A stretch of DNA of 64,000 bases, taken from positions 124,001-188,000 of the forward strand of contig SWDT01000567.1 in NCBI GenBank assembly GCA_009193035.1, in the 5' to 3' direction. Below are positions 57,901-64,000 of the stretch, one piece after another (the stretch's first letter is position 1; every line of letters begins with the position of its first letter). Both the position numbers and the translations under genes were made by a program. The notes beneath the pieces are model-generated. The model was not told the origin of the DNA, searched no databases, and saw only the letters and a list, made by a program, of their open reading frames with translations. This DNA is from Halicephalobus mephisto (taxonomy: Eukaryota > Nematoda > Chromadorea > Rhabditida > Panagrolaimidae).

Positions 57901-60900
57901 GGAAGGCTCTATTTGAGAGTGTGAAAGCGCCTCCGAAGCACATTGCGAGATGACCTTCGTGGTCGGCGACGCGGACATGACGAGCTTTGCTCAACTCTCT
58001 CATTTTTCTGTCAGTAAGAATTGCGCGAGACGCAACAATGCACAAAACTTGTCTTGTTCCTGTCCTTGTTTAGCAAAAAGAGGTAGTAAAATTCGACGAA
58101 AGCGATTTAAAGAGTCACTTGAAGCGCACCTGGGATTCCCAGATGTCAGAAGCGTTATTCGAAATTCAAAAAATAATGGTACACAATGAAACAGTAACGA
58201 TGGCTAATTCGCTTAGTGTCTGTTCATTCGCCTGACATAATACAGCTTATTGAAAGAGAGACTATGCATTCTCATGTTTTCGAAATCCAACGTGCAAAAC
58301 TGTCACCAAAGCTCTCCACTTATGGGGTCGATTGCAGATGACGCACAACAGAAGGCAGCGATTGAACGTCCGCTCGATCGGAATCGAGCAACAAATTTAA
58401 GTTGGGCTTGATACTTGCCCATTTGGAGCTCTTGAAAGAATGACAAAACCGGTAGGGAAGAGGAAAAGCAAGTGAAGCAAAAAAAGTTTCGTCAAGAAGA
58501 CAAATCAAAAGAGCGTAGGCCAAACATAACCCCACCGGCAGGAGTCCAATCAAGTCGATTGAGTTGATCGAGAAGAGAAACAACATAGCATGAAAGTAGA
58601 GACTGGCCTGTTAACCTGTCACATGGTTGAACAGAAGCAACAGATCGTGAGGAGTGAGCACAGGCATAGTGGGATTGATTCAACCTTGATGATTGCTTGT
58701 TTTTTCAAATATGGCAATCAGCTGCTCTAGGGCGTGTACAAAAATGAACCATAGAGTATAGGGAATGAGCAAAAATACGACTAAAGAAATTTTCAAGACT
58801 GCGCAAAACTCTAGGGGACCGTCATCTGGGGGTTTTTAAAATAACAGATTTAGCTTTTCGATCGGCTTTCGAAAGTGATGAATGCCGCTCGTTCTAATGA
58901 CTCTTTCTTCTCCGAAAGCTATCGAAAAAGTACTCCGGAAGCTGTTGTTCTTTGTTTATTTTCATGTATTTTTCGGTAGAAGATGAAAGTCCAATGTCAC
59001 ATCGGAGCTACAAAATTAGAAAAGAAGCCGACAAGGCAGTTCCAGAAGGGACAATTATTTAAAAATTCATCGTCTTAATTACAAAAGTCATTGCTTCCAA
59101 TTTCTATCCGGTGAAAAGTGAACCGATCATGACAGAAGACAAAACGGCACCGCCAATATGAATGGCAATTTTCTATCTATGTCCATCGGACCGTCTATCC
59201 GAGGGAGAGTCGCAAATTGCAGTGTTTTGCAACAAAGAGACAAGAATGAGATGAACGACCTCGAAGCTGCCGGGGATACGACAGAATAAGCTATAGGTCG
59301 GTCGTTAAACTCATAAATCAAGCCATAATCAGAGATGGTTCATGAGATTGGGGGGTTTCATAAAAAAATTTTCAATTCCACAGATACCGAAGATTGGCAA
59401 CAATTGAAAAAAGCAAACAATGATGCTTGGTTATTGGCTGGTTCTTGAAAATGCTTTCAACGACAGCTAATAAAAATTTAAAATATTAACTTTTTATCTA
59501 AAATTATTATTTACGAACTTTCAACTTTTTCTTCCAAAAATTATATACAATCATCTATTGTGTCAGAGCTTGTTTTTTTCAAAAGCAGGAAAATTCAAGT
59601 TTGGAACAAAATGTTGAATTGAAAGCGAATGACCTTGAGGTCGCTAGCGCAAAGAGCTGCTTTACCATTTCCCCTGTTGAGGCATGCATGCATTGTCGAT
59701 CACCAACCGAGTCAAAAATGTGACAGTGGCAACAGTGGTTGCTGCAAGAATTTTCGATTACAATGAAAAATTGAGTGTGGCCTCACTCTGGCTTTGTCAG
59801 ATTTGTCTACCAAATAACTGTTGAAAACCTGACAAGGGAAGATATTTAACAAAGTTAACTTTAAAACTTGCATATGGCTTTATAAGTTATCAGATTTTGA
59901 ATCTGTATCTGGTTTCAATTTTTGTTGAAAGATGTTGGAGAATACAAAAATTATTAATCAAAAATATCACGTATTGAAAGTTGAGGAAATTGAAGTAAAT
60001 TCGTTTTATTTTAAATGAAATCACTTTTTAAACGCAGTCACTTATCATTTAAGCAAATTTCTGGTAAACTATGCTCAGTGCGTTCGCTTTTCATCTTAAT
60101 TAATTTTAGTAATTAGTTTTGTAATTACGTCTATTTGTCGCGCTGATTGTGACTATCTACTTGGTTTTTTGAAAAATCAGAAATATGAAGAGTTAACTCA
60201 TATTTACATATTTTCAGATTACACTATTTCAGAAAACAGTTTAGTAAAATTAGATTAAAGATTCTGAATACATTTGAAAAAGCCTGAATATGATATATGA
60301 ATGATTTTAAAAAGTACTTTGAAAGAAGTGTTTTTCTTTGAAATTTGCCAAATAGTAAGGGAGGGAGAATTACTCAAGATTTCGTAAAAAAGTTGCCTTA
60401 ATCGCGGGAGTAAAGAGCGGCTGTCACTCAATGATGATTCAAAATCCGGTTTACCACCCTCAATATTCAAGGTTAAAGTTTAAAATTTTTTGAAAACTGA
60501 TCGGCTTCTTGGACAAACAAAGTACATCCGAAATTTTTAGACGAGCTTTGACCTGATTTCGGTGTTGTTTTGATGAGCTCACTCACGATGGGGAAGAGAT
60601 TTAGATTTTCGGAAAGCGAATTATGAATTTTGCGTGATTCAAGCAGGGAGAAAGTTAATTGAGGTTTTCAAAGTTCTCGATCTTCTTTGTCAAAACTCGA
60701 TCACCGTAAACTCTTTCTTTAAGCTATAATTGTCGTTTTCCGAAGACTGTCCTCTTTTTGCTTCTAAATAAGGTAATCCGCTGAAGGACATTTTTCTTCC
60801 GAACAATTGGCACTGACAAAAAGTTGACTCTAACCTTCCGATTTAACGAAAAACGGCTTTACGAGGCATTGTCAAGTGCTTCTCGATGTAGTTGACCTTG

Positions 60901-63705
60901 AGCAATTGCAACAACTCGGTTTAGACACCGCTCTTCGATTGTCAAACTTGGAAGTCGGCAAATTGCGTGATGGGCTGTTGGAAGAAAACTTGGAGTTGAC
61001 CTAGAAAAATCGAGCATGCATCTTTGTCTCTCAAACATCAATTTAAAGCTTTTGAAACAGTTTTAATTCGAATAAAGAAATCATTATTGACCTTTATTTG
61101 GTCTGTACAACAGTTGCTTCCTTGGAACATTTACTTCCCTTTTGACTCATGCTGATTTCGGAAGTTTTTTGTTTTTAGATCAATCTTTTTGATTACTTAA
61201 TTGGCATGTTAGGCTATTTTAGGATCAAAAAGATTGATCTGAAAACGAAAAACTGATTAGTCTTACGAAATTGGGGAAAAAACATTACGGAGGAGTAAAA
61301 GGTGTACAACTATTTATTTAACTGTACAATATAGTCCGTAACTTTGGAGCTATTTTAATATGTTATAGAGGTGTCGTAACAGTATGAATATTGTTGGTAG
61401 TTCAAATTCTAAATTTTATTGTAAGGGTTCAATCAATATAATACTCTCCTAGACGCATTGTGAACTAACTTACAATGGTTCCAAAATGACGAACCGTACT
61501 GTAGCTCTTTTTTATTTGCATAATGCTCAGTTTCCTGGTAAATACGGTCGAGAGCTATTGTTAGCAGCTCTCAAGGCTAAGACACGTCCAATTAATGCAT
61601 CGGGCCGATACTTGTTTGAGTAGCTCCGAATCGAGAACAAAGACTCAAGAGTTGCTGCCAATTTCTTCCATTATGCATAGGTCAACGCATTGAAATGTTC
61701 ATGTTTCAACTACCTTTCGTTTTTTATTCAAGTGAAAAATTGACGACTAAAGTGCCTCCGTAAAGCGTCTTTTGTCCCTTTATAGTAATTCCTCAAGATC
61801 ACACAAATGGAAGGCCGAACGTAAACTGCGCAAATTACGAACGGAAAAGATGGACTAGAAGTGGCGTCGATAACAAGCCCATGGCCTTTGCTTGACCCCA
61901 CAAATAAAACGCAATTGCCGAGAATAACCTTGACTTGGCTTTTGTCGCAATTTGGACATACAGTATGGCCCGTAATATTAGTTGTAATTTATTTGATAAT
62001 GCACGAATAGAAAAGTACTGGATATCCTTGAAACTTTCAGGATAGATTTTATAATCTAAGTCATCAATATCTCTAAAACTTGTCTAAGTTATGACATCTG
62101 TGGAAAAATTGATCTTGTACAAAAATACTATTGAATAAGAGTCGGAAATTATTTTTTATACTTACTGTTTGGATAATTTTTAATTTCTTTGCTGTTTTCG
62201 TTTTTATACTTTTAGTCATGATTTGTTCTGGGTACTACTTGATTTAAAGAACTTTACTAAAATTGTTTGAATAGGCAGAAAAAAATTGATATAGCCATAG
62301 CTTTTATATTTGGAGACAACGGTTCCGATATAAACAGGACTTTTTAAAACAAGAAAGACTGATTTCTTGTGAGAAATCCAGAAGATCAAGAAAAGCTGTA
62401 AAATCTGTTGAACGACAAATTAAGATAACAACTGAGGACTAGCTCAAGTGACTAACTTCAAATACCAATAATGCAACTATCGGTCCATAAGCCAATTCTA
62501 TTAATATTTGGACGGTATAAAGTAAATTGATTAAAGCTGATCTTTGTGATCGTTAGGGAGTTGGAAAACTGCTTATCTCGTTTGTGAATCAAAGGGGAAA
62601 CTTGATTGAGTTTGGGAGCACTGTTCTTGGTCATTTGACATGTGAGCAAAGACATTGTAGAATGATGAATTAGCTTCCTATTTGGTACTGAAGGAATCCG
62701 GTAGGTTTGACATACTGATGTAAAATTTGACCCGAAGTATCAGATTCCAATAGTCAAACATGGTAGTGGTATACTCATGACGTGGTGATTTTTTTCTGCT
62801 TTTCATGTCGGACTATTAATGCGAATTCATGGCATAATGAGTTCCCTAAAATATGCACCGATCTTAGAGGATTATGTTTCTTTTCGGTCGTCAGAATGTA
62901 GGAACACAATTAGTTATTCCAACGTGACAATGGGAGAAAACACACTTCGAAACATGTGTAGGAGTGACTTTCTAATCACAAAATCAATGTTTTTCCTTGG
63001 CTGCCTTAGTTGCCAAACTTGAATTTTACTAAATATATTTGGGGCAGTGTCAAAAGAAAGTGACGTGATCAAAAGTTAGGAATCTAGGTGAAAAAGGTTC
63101 TCTAACCAATCGCGAATGGACTGGTATTGATTGATTTTTTATCGACAAGTTAGTTCAAAAAATAGAAAGTTGTTGTCATTTAGTAATTACACCTCAAGAG
63201 TACGCTACAAATCACTGTGTTTATAGATTTCGTAATTGGAATAACAGACAAAAATATGAAATTTTTATGACTTTTTTGTTGCATTAAAAATTGGTCCTCG
63301 TGAGTTGCTTTTGTGAACGTTTTTTGGAGGATTTAGAAAAATATTAAAATAATTAACGATAGCTACGCAATGTCGACGCTTAATTATCAAACTATTGAGT
63401 CAGCGAAAAATTACAGAAATTGTTAATTGCTTTAAGACTTTACTGCATAGTATATTGAAAAGCGAAAATCACAAAAAGTCCAGTTCTAAAATCTGTGAAA
63501 ATAAAGGAGAAACTTTGTTCAAATCACTGTCGATAAAGATTGATCGAAAGTAGTCTTTTGTTTTCTTTTGATATATTAATTTGTACTTTTTACATAGTTT
63601 TTTTTCAGCAAAAAGTTTGACTATGATGATTTATAGTGTTATTAGTATAGTTATATAAAAAAACCGAAATATTTTTCCACAACAAATTTCGGAACATGGA
63701 ATATT
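54969..63705. other. Long stretch without a recognised gene, distinct composition
   Basis: G+C is visibly higher and A/T runs shorter than in the repeat-rich regions to the left. Only short ORFs occur on both strands (for example 57266-57676 minus, 57950-58189 plus, 55954-56151 plus), none with splice context or a known domain. Recognisable items: palindromic repeat copies near 55190 and 61160-61260, decayed GCGGGAATTC repeats at 55835 and 56305, a hairpin at 58855-58929, a heat-shock-element-like site near 57154, and a decayed AGTTATGACATCTG repeat at 62085. Confidence 0.45.
57154..57165. promoter_or_regulatory. Heat-shock-element-like motif near CCAAT boxes
   Basis: GAATGTTCTAGA matches alternating nGAAn/nTTCn units. 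Two CCAATs lie within 110 bp (57059 region as ATTGG and 57107). No adjacent gene is recognised, so function is doubtful. Confidence 0.2.
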
Positions 63706-63993
63706 ATGATATGGAAAGCATTTTCAGAAGTTTTTAAATGTGAAATGGGTTTTGTTTTTTCCATGTGGATATTTGTAGTTGTCTGGGATTTCTCAAAGAC
63801 AAACCTTTATCATTCACTAAGAGGACTCAATCATGACAACTTACTTTTTAAAAGAAAAACACTAAAATACACGTTAATGGAAACTCATAAAAGTACTTTT
63901 GTTAGAAGAGTATTAATTTTTTTGATTTTTTTCACTGAGCTTATATCCTTTGAAAATTCTATGTGGCATCATTGCTCACAATATTTACCGTGA
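63706..63993 (+). CDS. Hypothetical 95-residue ORF, low support
   Basis: Open frame with two hydrophobic stretches (FVFSMWIFVVVW and VLIFLIFFTELI). It could be a small membrane protein, or a first exon whose remainder lies beyond the window. No acceptor or family is seen; chance is quite possible in this AT-rich end. Confidence 0.2.
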   Translation: MIWKAFSEVFKCEMGFVFSMWIFVVVWDFSKTNLYHSLRGLNHDNLLFKRKTLKYTLMETHKSTFVRRVLIFLIFFTELISFENSMWHHCSQYLP

Positions 63994-64000
63994 AGGGAAT

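Noticed and set aside
52000..64000. piRNA (21U) cluster in the right part
   Set aside because: Exact CTGTTTCA upstream motifs are few (about 53667, 58188, 61044 on either strand), far below cluster density.
1..64000. CRISPR arrays, bacterial operons or phage genes
   Set aside because: All direct repeats here are eukaryotic-type tandem arrays without unique spacers; every confident gene has nematode introns.

Overview
The window looks like nuclear DNA of a Caenorhabditis-type nematode. It is very AT-rich and gene-poor. Introns start with GTAAGT-like donors and end in TTTTCAG or TTTTTAG, and some are only 43 bp long. Start codons sit directly behind acceptor-like sites, as expected for spliced-leader trans-splicing. 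Two genes belong to nematode-type chemoreceptor families. The neighbouring ARPC4 and EMC7 orthologues recall the C35D10 locus of C. elegans chromosome III (from memory). All gene models below were spliced by eye from open frames, splice sites and phase, and carry no transcript evidence.

Layout: 1-4749 (-) SLC1-type glutamate transporter with an open 3' end and a possible extra 5' exon at 6320-6413. 6730-10932 (+) BPI/LBP-like secreted lipid-binding protein, divergent from the transporter. 13104-14191 (+) ARPC4; 14642-15773 (+) EMC7; 16377-19289 (+) three-SH3 adaptor. These three lie head to tail and may form an operon. 20629-23316 (-) secreted CUB-like protein. 25435-27201 (+) chemoreceptor GPCR, sre-like, with a solo LTR in its intron. 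28499-34030 (-) FGFRL1/nou-darake-like kinase-less receptor with three Ig domains. 34031-45205 is mostly repeats. 45206-45757 (+) unknown 183-residue protein. 46544-46730 dead chemoreceptor fragment next to an intact sri/srh-like receptor at 47243-48365 (+). 50132-52964 (-) C2H2 zinc-finger gene plus a possible small membrane-protein ORF. From about 53 kb to the end there is no convincing complete gene, only exon-like fragments, and the base composition changes.

Repeats fill introns and intergenic DNA. They include a 92-bp satellite, long-hairpin and MITE-like elements, many tandem minisatellites, and a diverged composite element of roughly 300 bp found in introns of at least five unrelated genes. 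The most interesting items are that intron-dwelling element, the altered ion/substrate-site motifs in the transporter, an exact five-fold 13-residue repeat in the SH3 adaptor, an orphan symmetrical exon at 53004-53207, and the compositionally distinct last 10 kb.
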